A stretch of 64,000 nt of DNA from Planctomycetota bacterium (GTDB lineage: Bacteria; Planctomycetota; UBA8108; JACQVS01), in assembly GCA_028280485.1 (NCBI GenBank), contig JANQLS010000041.1, positions 30,767-94,766 on the forward strand, written 5' to 3'. Under the pieces are notes generated by a model. The model saw only the letters and a list, made by a program, of their open reading frames with translations. It was not told the DNA's origin and searched no databases. Within the stretch, counting starts at the first letter, position 1; the number at the start of each line of letters is the position of its first letter. Both the position numbers and the translations under genes were made by a program. Positions 16,660-23,900 of this stretch are shown here, piece by piece.

Positions 16660-18573
16660 ATGAGTAAAAAGGTTATCGATAAACTCGTTAAGCAACACGG
16701 TGCACGCAATCGAAAAGACATCGTTCGGGGCGTCGACGCGGCAAAAAAAGTTTGGGACTTTAAAAAGAAACCACAATCTCAGTTTGAGGCCTTTTGTTTA
16801 GAGCAGTATGTTCCTCCTGGGAAGAATCGGGTTCAGTTGCTTCAACGGCTCGATGAGTTTCATAATTCAATCGCCGGAAATATGGGGATGTCGGTCAAGA
16901 TCGCTCGGGCCGGGCAAGACATTGCAGATCGTCCTTTGACTCCAGCTGAATCGGTGCTCGCAGCCTTTAGCCCGGATTCCCATCTCAGTGAAGATTATCG
17001 TGATTCCAATATCTCTGCCTTAGCGCAACTCAACTTTGGAACGGATGATCGTACTCCACCGAAGAACCGCGATGCTTGGGCGGCGAGAAGAATGGGAGAC
17101 CTCGGCCGCAAGGTTGTTCCTGCGAAGTTGCTGGCGGAACACACTGAAGCTCAAGCTAAAGTCGATAAGTTCATTTCTTCTTACAATCTCTACATCGATC
17201 AAATTGATTTCGGTGATCCCAAAGTGAAGTTTCCCAAAGGAACAAAATTGATCTCTCACTGGGGTCTTCGAGATTACATGATGGAACAAAACGGGCAGAA
17301 AGATGCCTTAGCCAAGCAACATGCGATCTTAGGCTTGATGCGAAGAGTCGTCGACGGCGAAATTCCTAAAGAGATTTTGGACAACCCGAAAGCCAAGTGG
17401 AGTATCCCTAAAAAGAAAGTCACGATTGGAAGTAAATCCATTCCGGCTAAAGGTCATGGAGCTCTTCGGTGGGATAATTTTCGCGGAGTTTGGAAAACGA
17501 TTAAAAAGATCGATCCCTATCGGCGGTATAAAAACCTGATCGACGAAAAGTTTGAAGTTGAGCGCGAAGTTTCTGAAAAGAAGATTGTAAAAATCTTAAC
17601 CGATATTCTTTCATCTCCATTAGCCACTCGCGTAGCGAACTTCGTTTCTGATCAATTGGGCCGCCCTTTAGAGCCCTTCGATATTTACTACCGAGATTTC
17701 GTTAAAGAAGGTGTGGGTAAAAAGCCATTAAAGTTCGACATCAAGAAGAAGTATCCAACTTCAAAGGCACTTGAAGATGCCATCCCCGATGTCTTAGTCA
17801 AAATGGGCTGGGATCGTAAGCGTGCGAAATGGATTGGCTCAAAAATTCGAGTCGATAACGGTCGAAGTGCCGGGCACGCCTGGTCCCCTCGCTGTCCTGA
17901 AGATTTGCAACTCTTACGATGTCGGGTTGATAAGGACGGCTGCGATGAAATCAACTTTGAAACTTATATGCACGAGCTAGGTCACTGTGTTGAAGGTGTC
18001 CTCAGTAGTTATGAACTCGATTATAAAGCGCTTTGGAGTGTACCTAACACTGCGTTCACTGAAGGTTTTGCCTTCACCTTCCAAGATCGAACCGACGAAA
18101 TCTTAGGCCGAGGTAAAAGAGAGGTTTCCGATCGAACCGTTCTTCTTCGCTTTTGGCAGCCCTTCGAAATTGGTGGTTCAGCCTTAACTGAAATACGATT
18201 CTTTCATTGGCTCTACAAGAATCCCAACGCGACAGCTCAACAGATGAACAATGCCATCCGTCGCATCGGGGATGAACTCTGGGAAGAGTTTTATGCTCGT
18301 ATCTTTGGCCCTGATAGCCATGGCTTGATGTCGATCTACAGCCACATGCTCTGGGGAGATTTCTATCTCGCCGAATACCCCATGGGCTACGTCATCGCTT
18401 ACCAAATCCAAAAATACCTCGAAGGTAAATCCCTCGCTAAAGAGATGGAGCGTATGTGTGGTCAGGGTTCCATCTATCCAGAGTCCTGGATGAAGAACGC
18501 GGTGGGTAGCGAGATTTCGGTGAAGCCCTTGTTGACTGATACGAAGAAGGCCTTAAAGAATTTGGGGTATTAG
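16660..18573 (+). CDS. Large gluzincin-type zinc metallopeptidase, M3-like
   Basis: A 637-residue protein without a signal peptide, so probably cytoplasmic. The zinc motif is HELGH in YMHELGHCVEGVLSSYELDYKALWSVPNTAFTEGFAFTFQDR; the Glu of TEGFAF about 25 residues later is a good third ligand. This spacing and the all-helical look resemble M3 oligopeptidases (thimet, PepF), though the flanking sequence is not the textbook M3 signature. Residues 1-100 and 330-400 are Lys-rich and helical. The downstream part (YSHMLWGDFYLAEYPMGYVIAYQIQKYLEG) matches the C-terminal helical region expected for such enzymes. Peptidase activity is likely, the family assignment is less certain. It is transcribed alone and flanked by repeats on both sides. 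Confidence 0.75.
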   Translation: MSKKVIDKLVKQHGARNRKDIVRGVDAAKKVWDFKKKPQSQFEAFCLEQYVPPGKNRVQLLQRLDEFHNSIAGNMGMSVKIARAGQDIADRPLTPAESVLAAFSPDSHLSEDYRDSNISALAQLNFGTDDRTPPKNRDAWAARRMGDLGRKVVPAKLLAEHTEAQAKVDKFISSYNLYIDQIDFGDPKVKFPKGTKLISHWGLRDYMMEQNGQKDALAKQHAILGLMRRVVDGEIPKEILDNPKAKWSIPKKKVTIGSKSIPAKGHGALRWDNFRGVWKTIKKIDPYRRYKNLIDEKFEVEREVSEKKIVKILTDILSSPLATRVANFVSDQLGRPLEPFDIYYRDFVKEGVGKKPLKFDIKKKYPTSKALEDAIPDVLVKMGWDRKRAKWIGSKIRVDNGRSAGHAWSPRCPEDLQLLRCRVDKDGCDEINFETYMHELGHCVEGVLSSYELDYKALWSVPNTAFTEGFAFTFQDRTDEILGRGKREVSDRTVLLRFWQPFEIGGSALTEIRFFHWLYKNPNATAQQMNNAIRRIGDELWEEFYARIFGPDSHGLMSIYSHMLWGDFYLAEYPMGYVIAYQIQKYLEGKSLAKEMERMCGQGSIYPESWMKNAVGSEISVKPLLTDTKKALKNLGY

Positions 18574-18652
18574 TCGTTCGCTCGCTCCGCGAGCGGCCAT
18601 CCTCAAATTATAATTTCGCTTGGAAATTCACGATCGATTCAAAATTTCACAT

Positions 18653-18780
18653 CCTGTAGCTCCACCCCTTGTGGGTGGCCCATTCCTAACATTGGTAGTG
18701 AGTGGTAAAGATTGAATCAGAGCTTCAGGATGGCCTGGGGCAGACATTGGCTTTCGCCCAGGTTGGGCCCAGGCGCTACA
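18653..18780. repeat. CCTGTAGC...GCGCTACA composite repeat ahead of the unknown cassette
   Basis: Opens with CCTGTAGCTCCACCCCTTGT and a hairpin, closes with CCTGGGG...GGCGCTACA. Its right end lies 13 bases before the ATG at 18794. A further GTCGTTCGCTCG-CTC-CGCGAGCG hairpin at 18572-18596 lies between it and the metallopeptidase stop. Confidence 0.85.
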
Positions 18781-18793
18781 TAAGCAATAAACC

Positions 18794-19867
18794 ATGTTCC
18801 AAGTTTGGTCAAAAGAATTAGATCGATCAGGAGTTTTAACTTTCGCAGAAATTGCAAAAGGATTGCCTGAATATAAGAAACGTGAGGCAGGAACTTCTAT
18901 TGGATTTTTGTGCCCTATTGATCGAATACCCCTGGACATAAAACCTGATTACATAAGTCTCGAGGAATTAAAAAAGCAATCACCTTTGAGGCTGCTATCA
19001 CCCTTTGAATTCAAGAGTGAGAAAATTGATCTATGTGAAGCTGCTGTACGAGAAATATGTGAACTCCAACAAGATTTGAAATTAACCATCCATCTTCATA
19101 TTGCGGATTCGTTAGAGAATATTAATCAGGTAAAGAGAGAGACTTATTACCTTTGGTTATGGATTTCTCAATATCGAAATCAGAAAGAAAGAGATCTAAT
19201 TTCAGTCGAAGTCATGCTGGGGATGGCTCTTGAAGCACATCGTGATCAACAGCAACGAGCTAAGATTTTTAATAAAGTACTATCACTTTTAAAGCTGAAT
19301 GAAATTGCTGAGGTTTATGTCGCTGAAGAAACCACCCAAGCAAGAGCGTTATCAGACGTACTTCTTACCGATCATAGAACTGATAAAAAGGGAATGGTCA
19401 GATTTTTCGAAGCGTCAATACCGGTAGGTCATAAAGGTCCTGTCAGTTCTATGAAATTCAGAAATTGCTTAGAACGTAAAGATCTAAGTATCGTTTTATG
19501 CAATCTTTGGGGTGAATACAAAGAATTGGTTTTTGAACAGGATATGCATTTTCTTGTTCACGATATAGAAACACTTGATGAAATCCGGGGAAGATTGTCA
19601 GAAAGTAACTTCAACTGGAATTTTAACCATATTTCAAGGAATCCTTTCGGCATTCGCGAAATTGAAAAAGGTACCCATGGTGAAAAACCGGCTCTCTTTA
19701 GCCTCTTCAATGTACGAATACCCAAGCATCGAACAGTTACAGTTAACGGAATCTATCATGAAGGTGGCTACAAGCTATTGTTCACCTCGCTAAAAGAACG
19801 AGGAAAAACCGAAGCTTTTCAAAAGATCTTAGAAACCACCTTCGAAGGGTGCTCGCTATTCGATTGA
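18794..19867 (+). CDS. Unknown protein, first of two tandem paralogues
   Basis: 357 residues, no signal peptide or membrane helix. It aligns end to end with the next gene: MFxVWxKELDRxxVL at the start, PFEFxSExxxLxxAAxxE, LISVEVMLGxxxxAHRDQxxRAxIxNxVxSLL, VYxxxExxxxRALSDV, then FNHISRNPFGIREI against FDHVCRNPFSVKEI, and the nearly identical end VRIPKHRTVxxxxxYxxGxYKLxFxSxxxRGxxExFxKILxxTFEGCSLF. I do not recognise the family. The gene is visibly AT-richer than neighbours. No Shine-Dalgarno is evident; a palindromic repeat ends 13 bases before the ATG. Position in a repeat-bracketed cassette suggests an accessory function, without showing which. Confidence 0.8.
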   Translation: MFQVWSKELDRSGVLTFAEIAKGLPEYKKREAGTSIGFLCPIDRIPLDIKPDYISLEELKKQSPLRLLSPFEFKSEKIDLCEAAVREICELQQDLKLTIHLHIADSLENINQVKRETYYLWLWISQYRNQKERDLISVEVMLGMALEAHRDQQQRAKIFNKVLSLLKLNEIAEVYVAEETTQARALSDVLLTDHRTDKKGMVRFFEASIPVGHKGPVSSMKFRNCLERKDLSIVLCNLWGEYKELVFEQDMHFLVHDIETLDEIRGRLSESNFNWNFNHISRNPFGIREIEKGTHGEKPALFSLFNVRIPKHRTVTVNGIYHEGGYKLLFTSLKERGKTEAFQKILETTFEGCSLFD

Positions 19868-19962
19868 AGAAAGATGTTGTTGAGTCTGGCAAATATTTAG
19901 GCTAAATCGGAATTTTGAGGAAAGATCTGGGGCAAGCTTAGGATCTACAGAAAACAATAGAC

Positions 19963-21033
19963 ATGTTTGAAGTTTGGACAAAGGAATTAGATCGAGCTGA
20001 AGTATTAAAGATCGCAAAAATCGCTAAAAGCTTGGCGGAATATGATGAGGGAAAGCGGGGAGAAAGGATGGGATTCAATTATTTAATTGATGCGTTACCT
20101 GAAAATTTAAAGATTGATTATGTAAGTCTTGAAGAACAACAAAAAGCATCTGGATTCGAGTTCGTACCCCTCCCACCGTTCGAGTTCACCAGTGAATCAG
20201 TGAATTTAAGCCAAGCAGCTATTCAAGAAGTTATTGAGTTCAATGAGGAATACGGATTATCCCTTCGTTTTAATATTGTTGACTCATTAGAAAGCTCTGA
20301 AAAGATTAAGCAAGAAGAGAAATATCTTTGGATCAATTTTCCTCGTTCAAAATATAAAAACTTACTCAGTGTAGAAGTTATGTTAGGAGATGTAGCCAAG
20401 GCACATAGGGATCAAACAAGAAGAGCTGCAATCTATAATGAAGTTTTCTCATTACTTAATGTAGATAGATTTGTTGAAGTTTATCGAGATGCAGAGTTTG
20501 CTCAAGTCAGAGCTCTTTCTGATGTCCCGATTATCGATCAGTTTTCGAATATTGACGGGCTAAAGGTCTATATAAAGAACTGGATGCCATCAAGATTTGA
20601 ACGGCCAGTCGATAAGTTATCTTTCATCAATTGCCTTAAGAGAGAAGATTTTAAACAATTATTGAATAATATTGCGTCTAAATTTAGTCATGACATTATC
20701 CAGCAAGAGGTAACGGTTACTGAGCGAGAGGTTGAGAACTTAGATGTAATGAGGAAAGAATTTCGAAATAGAGAATTGAAATGGAAGTTTGATCACGTTT
20801 GTAGAAATCCATTTAGTGTTAAAGAAATTTCTAAAAATTCCAATCAAGCTGAGGATGCGCTGATTCATTTATTTATGGTACGCATTCCCAAGCATCGAAC
20901 TGTTTTTGCCGATGCTTTATATTCTAACGGAAGCTATAAATTGATTTTTAATTCTGGTAAAAAAAGAGGAACCTCAGAAGACTTTAAGAAAATCTTATCA
21001 GCCACCTTCGAAGGCTGTTCACTATTCAATTAA
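19963..21033 (+). CDS. Unknown protein, second of two tandem paralogues
   Basis: 356 residues, a diverged copy of the preceding gene over its whole length (shared start MFEVWTKELDRAEVL, end TFEGCSLFN). Soluble, with many charged residues. The best conserved blocks in both copies are the LLSVEVMLG...AHRDQ helix in the middle and the C-terminal 45 residues, which are therefore the best candidates for a functional core. Again there is no clear ribosome site, and a decayed copy of the repeat end, CTGGGGCAAGC...CTACAG (19928-19950), lies 13 bases before the ATG, at the same distance as in the first copy. It is AT-rich like the first copy. The next gene starts 12 bases after its stop. Confidence 0.8.
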   Translation: MFEVWTKELDRAEVLKIAKIAKSLAEYDEGKRGERMGFNYLIDALPENLKIDYVSLEEQQKASGFEFVPLPPFEFTSESVNLSQAAIQEVIEFNEEYGLSLRFNIVDSLESSEKIKQEEKYLWINFPRSKYKNLLSVEVMLGDVAKAHRDQTRRAAIYNEVFSLLNVDRFVEVYRDAEFAQVRALSDVPIIDQFSNIDGLKVYIKNWMPSRFERPVDKLSFINCLKREDFKQLLNNIASKFSHDIIQQEVTVTEREVENLDVMRKEFRNRELKWKFDHVCRNPFSVKEISKNSNQAEDALIHLFMVRIPKHRTVFADALYSNGSYKLIFNSGKKRGTSEDFKKILSATFEGCSLFN

Positions 21034-21045
21034 AGGAGGAACAAA

Positions 21046-21558
21046 GTGAGTGTCGAATGCGCCGTTTACCGCATTAACTGGCCAGAGATGGTGGAAGAGG
21101 GATACACGCTGGAAGATTTCGAGGATATCGATCCAGATTTCATGGAATTTAGAAGTATTGATGGATCGACTAACCACAAAGATTACATAAGCTTTTACCT
21201 GTTGATGGAAGTCTTAACTGAAAAGATTGAAGATCCTTCAACCAAAGCATTTTGCTCGATTTGGAACTGGGAACGGATGAATTCTGAACGGGATCTTCCC
21301 GACTCTTTTGATGCTGAAATGATTCCCGTTGAGTTCGCGTGGCCGCCTGAAATGGTGGCGGAAAAAACAAGTACCTATAAAGAAGTGAATCTCGATCTAC
21401 TTAAACCTCACTTCGAAGCTCTTCCTCGAGATCATCGTTTTGATGCTCCTCCACCTCGAGGGTTTAACGAGTTTAAAAGTTTTGCTCAGGCTTGGATCGA
21501 TGTTTTGAAAGAAGCGAGTGAGGGAAACTTTGGGATTTTGATGATTGTGTTTTGTTGA
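21046..21558 (+). CDS. Unknown acidic protein downstream of the paralogue pair
   Basis: 170 residues from a GTG start that has a perfect AAGGAGG (21033-21039) seven bases upstream, overlapping the previous stop region, so it is translationally close to the second paralogue. The protein is acidic and soluble (MVEEGYTLEDFEDIDPDFMEF, HKDYISFYLLMEVL, FEALPRDHRFDAPPPRGFNEFKSFAQAWIDVLKEASE). I do not recognise a domain. A small acidic partner beside two larger basic-to-neutral paralogues would fit an inhibitor or immunity-type role, but nothing in the sequence proves this. Confidence 0.75.
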   Translation: MSVECAVYRINWPEMVEEGYTLEDFEDIDPDFMEFRSIDGSTNHKDYISFYLLMEVLTEKIEDPSTKAFCSIWNWERMNSERDLPDSFDAEMIPVEFAWPPEMVAEKTSTYKEVNLDLLKPHFEALPRDHRFDAPPPRGFNEFKSFAQAWIDVLKEASEGNFGILMIVFC

Positions 21559-21650
21559 GTAGTCGTTTCGTTCTGCGAAGCACGCAAAGATTTAGACTTT
21601 CACAACTAACTCACCCTCAAAACTTAACTCATCACAATATGAAAATTCGC

Positions 21651-21740
21651 CTGTAGAGGCGTCCCTTGTGGGCGCCCGTTTCCTGGGCATGCGTGACCAG
21701 CTTAGTTCATTGCTTCGTTTAAGGAATCGGGCAGGCTCCT
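21651..21740. repeat. CTGTAGAGGCGTCCC-type repeat
   Basis: CTGTAGAGGCGTCCCTTGTG followed by GGCGCCC, then a tail with TCGGGCAGGCTCCTA. It is the same family as 5814-5940, with a decayed right end. It follows the unknown cassette; a GTAGTCG hairpin-like remnant lies at 21556-21583. Confidence 0.8.
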
Positions 21741-21764
21741 ATTTGTTTTAAAATCTGATCAGAT

Positions 21765-21889
21765 CCTGTAGCGCCACCCCTTGTGGGTGGCTTGACTGTA
21801 GCCAAATTCGCCAGAATTTGGGTGAGTGAACTTTAACAGTTCATTCTCTTTTTTAAGGTACGGCCTGGGGCAAGCCCAGGTGCTACAGG
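21765..21889. repeat. CCTGTAGCGCCACCCC...GGTGCTACAGG composite repeat
   Basis: The best preserved copy of this family: CCTGTAGCGCCACCCCTTGT with a GGGTGGC hairpin on the left, CCTGGGGCAAGCCCAGG and TGCTACAGG on the right. The two ends CCTGTAGC and GCTACAGG are inverted. Together with the previous repeat it fills the 21559-21966 gap. Confidence 0.88.
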
Positions 21890-21946
21890 GATTGTGACTA
21901 TATTAAGCGATTTGATACGTTAAGACATTGTCGTCGTTAAGAAAGG

Positions 21947-21970
21947 CCGCACGTGGAACGTGCGGACTAC
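21947..21970 (-). repeat. GTAG-tagged hairpin overlapping the crcB stop codon
   Basis: On the minus strand it reads GTAGT then CCGCACG-TTCCA-CGTGCGG minus one shared base, a GTAG tag followed by a 7-base stem. The TAG of the tag is the stop codon of crcB. The same GTAGTCCGCA core occurs at 28779 and 41051. Confidence 0.8.
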
Positions 21971-22353
21971 AACTTCGCCAACGAATGCCCCGCCCAGACG
22001 GCGAGTAAGCCTAAGCAAACGTTGAGGCCGATGCTCAAGAGCATGGATGGGAGGGCGCCTTTTTGTATGAGAGCGAAGCTCTCGTACCCGAAGGTGGAAA
22101 AGGTGGTGAAGCCACCTAAGAAGCCAGTGACGATCAATAGACGAGTTCTTTCATCAAAGAACTCTTTCGACTCACCCCAGGCCAGAACCCAGCCGATGAG
22201 CAAACACCCAATGACATTGACGCTCAAGGTTCCCAAGGGGAACTGAAGACCCTTCCACCGCTGGTCGACCCACGTACTCAATAAGTAACGCCCCCCGGAG
22301 CCAAAAAAGCCACCGCTTCCTACCAATAAAAGGTCGATGAGGATCTTGTTCAT
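21967..22353 (-). CDS. crcB: Fluoride ion channel CrcB/Fluc
   Basis: Dual-topology dimeric channel that exports fluoride. At 128 residues it has the usual four helices: LLLVGSGGFFGSGGRYLLS, FPLGTLSVNVIGCLLIGWVLAWG, LLIVTGFLGGFTTFSTFGYESF and LLSIGLNVCLGLLAVWAGHSL. The GGFTTFSTFG segment with the central Na+ site and polar track, and the conserved Asn in SVNVIG, are all present. It is a single copy, so probably a homodimer. No fluoride riboswitch could be recognised upstream. Its stop codon is supplied by a repeat. Confidence 0.96.
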   Translation of the reverse strand: MNKILIDLLLVGSGGFFGSGGRYLLSTWVDQRWKGLQFPLGTLSVNVIGCLLIGWVLAWGESKEFFDERTRLLIVTGFLGGFTTFSTFGYESFALIQKGALPSMLLSIGLNVCLGLLAVWAGHSLAKL

Positions 22354-22512
22354 AAGTCTATTCTATTAAGAGTTTTGGGTCGATAGGTGTCGTGAGCACC
22401 GGGCATTATCGGGGGCTATTTTAGGCCCTTCACGGCTGAAATTCTGAATCGAATTTAAAAATTTCGATCTTCTTGAAAGGATTGCTCGGTTTATAGCGTT
22501 CTATAGATAAGT

Positions 22513-23097
22513 ATGCAGACTGATCGAGAGCTGATTCAAGTGTATCTAAAAGACGCTGACGACAGCGAAGATGCGTTCAGAAGATTTTACTGGCGCCATC
22601 GACAGTCGCTTTATGTCTACATTCTCTCGATTGTTCGTAACTGTGAAACGGCTGAGGAAGTGCTTCAAGAAACTCTGATGACTTTTCTTCGGCACGTTAA
22701 GAACATCGAATCTCAGTCAAGCTTTAGACCCTGGTTACTTCGTGCGGCTAGAAGTCGTTCTATCGATCGTATCCGACAAGAAAATCGTGAAAGCCAAGCA
22801 ACGCGAAAAGTTGCTCTTCGAGCTGAAACGAAATCGATTCCCGACCCGGCTGATCTAGCGGGCTCAGGATTGTCGGATGAAGTCATCCGCATTTTGGTGT
22901 CTTTGCCGGTGGAACAGAGTGAGGTACTTATCCTTAGAGGATTTGTCGAAATGACTTTTGCGGAAATTGGCGAACTTACGGGTGTAACCGAAAACACTGC
23001 GATCTCTCGCTATCGCTACGCCGTGAGTAAAGTTCGCGAAACTATGATCCAAGGAGGTAAGGGTGACTACTCCGATTCATCCCACTCCCGAGGATAG
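22513..23097 (+). CDS. ECF-type RNA polymerase sigma factor
   Basis: 194 residues with sigma region 2 at about 22-90 (FRRFYWRHRQSLYVYILSIVRNCETAEEVLQETLMTFLRHV, SFRPWLLRAARSRSIDRIRQ) and region 4 at about 128-180 (LPVEQSEVLILRGFVEMTFAEIGELTGVTENTAISRYRYAVSKVRE). It is first in a three-gene unit; the next gene overlaps its end by 35 bases, typical for a sigma and its controlling partner. Likely autoregulated, by analogy. Confidence 0.93.
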   Translation: MQTDRELIQVYLKDADDSEDAFRRFYWRHRQSLYVYILSIVRNCETAEEVLQETLMTFLRHVKNIESQSSFRPWLLRAARSRSIDRIRQENRESQATRKVALRAETKSIPDPADLAGSGLSDEVIRILVSLPVEQSEVLILRGFVEMTFAEIGELTGVTENTAISRYRYAVSKVRETMIQGGKGDYSDSSHSRG

Positions 23098-23833
23098 CCG
23101 GTTCTTCAATGAACTGAGTCGATTGGAGCCCAGTCAAGAGACCGACCATCGGATCTTGGAAGGCGCAGGGTTTCAACTCGGACGTCAAAATGGAATGAGC
23201 CAGATTCGCAGATACGTTTTTCAATCTGTACTCTGGGCTGCGATGATCATCATCGCAACTTTGATCATTCTTTTTTCGCCCGAATTGAATCCAAATAATT
23301 CTTCGTCGACCCCATTGTCCAACAATTCGAATTCCCAAGGCTCTCCTGCGGGATCCTTAGGGACAGAAGCAGAAGAAGAGCTAAACAGAGATTCTTTTAG
23401 TGCTGATGCGCCTGAATCTATCGTCAGTTTTCCTGAACCCGACGGCTACCAAGAAGAAAATCCCCGTTCCCTAAGTCATCAGAATAATACTTCTAGTCAT
23501 CCTGTTCGTGTTCGTAGTGATAACTTCGTGGGTCCTGAACGACCCCAAGTGGCCTCCAGTGAGAATACGATGGGAAGCGCTAGCCAATCTGTTTCTGAGA
23601 AACAAACTCACCTGCAAAGAAGCATCGACCGCCTTGCTCGCGAATCGTCAGTTGAAATTAGACGTGAATTGATTCAGCTTCAAAAGCAAGCGGAGCAAAT
23701 TCCCCCAGAGAAAAAAGAACTGAAACTTCTGATCGAATATAAGATCTCTGAAGCCTTGAAAGATTTAGAGGCTCTTCAAGCCAATATGGGTGGCCGCCGT
23801 GTTGGAACTGAAGACCTTCAAAAAGATCCCTAA
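23063..23833 (+). CDS. Single-pass membrane protein, probable partner of the ECF sigma
   Basis: 256 residues from a GTG start with AAGGAGG (23051-23057) five bases upstream, inside the end of the sigma gene. A membrane helix lies at about 54-72 (SVLWAAMIIIATLIILF). The short N-terminal side has no HxxxCxxC zinc anti-sigma motif. The outer part is a Ser/Asn/Pro/Glu-rich linker ending in a helical segment (LQRSIDRLARESSVEIRRELIQLQKQAEQI). The overlap and topology suggest an anti-sigma-like role; the sequence itself does not identify one. Confidence 0.75.
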   Translation: MTTPIHPTPEDSRFFNELSRLEPSQETDHRILEGAGFQLGRQNGMSQIRRYVFQSVLWAAMIIIATLIILFSPELNPNNSSSTPLSNNSNSQGSPAGSLGTEAEEELNRDSFSADAPESIVSFPEPDGYQEENPRSLSHQNNTSSHPVRVRSDNFVGPERPQVASSENTMGSASQSVSEKQTHLQRSIDRLARESSVEIRRELIQLQKQAEQIPPEKKELKLLIEYKISEALKDLEALQANMGGRRVGTEDLQKDP

Positions 23834-23900
23834 ACGTGGAATGAACATCGTTTGATGTTTCACACCCAACTAGTTGCTGGAATTTCCAGGAAGGAAAAGT

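Noticed and set aside
18794..21033. Calling the tandem paralogues a defence system
   Set aside because: No nuclease, ATPase, TIR, NADase or other effector motif is visible; only context suggests an accessory role.
21046..21558. Calling the 170-residue protein an immunity protein or antitoxin
   Set aside because: Acidity and position fit, but there is no motif or homology visible to support it.
22354..22512. Possible fluoride riboswitch upstream of crcB
   Set aside because: I looked for the conserved pseudoknot blocks of the crcB motif in the leader on the minus strand and could not match them.
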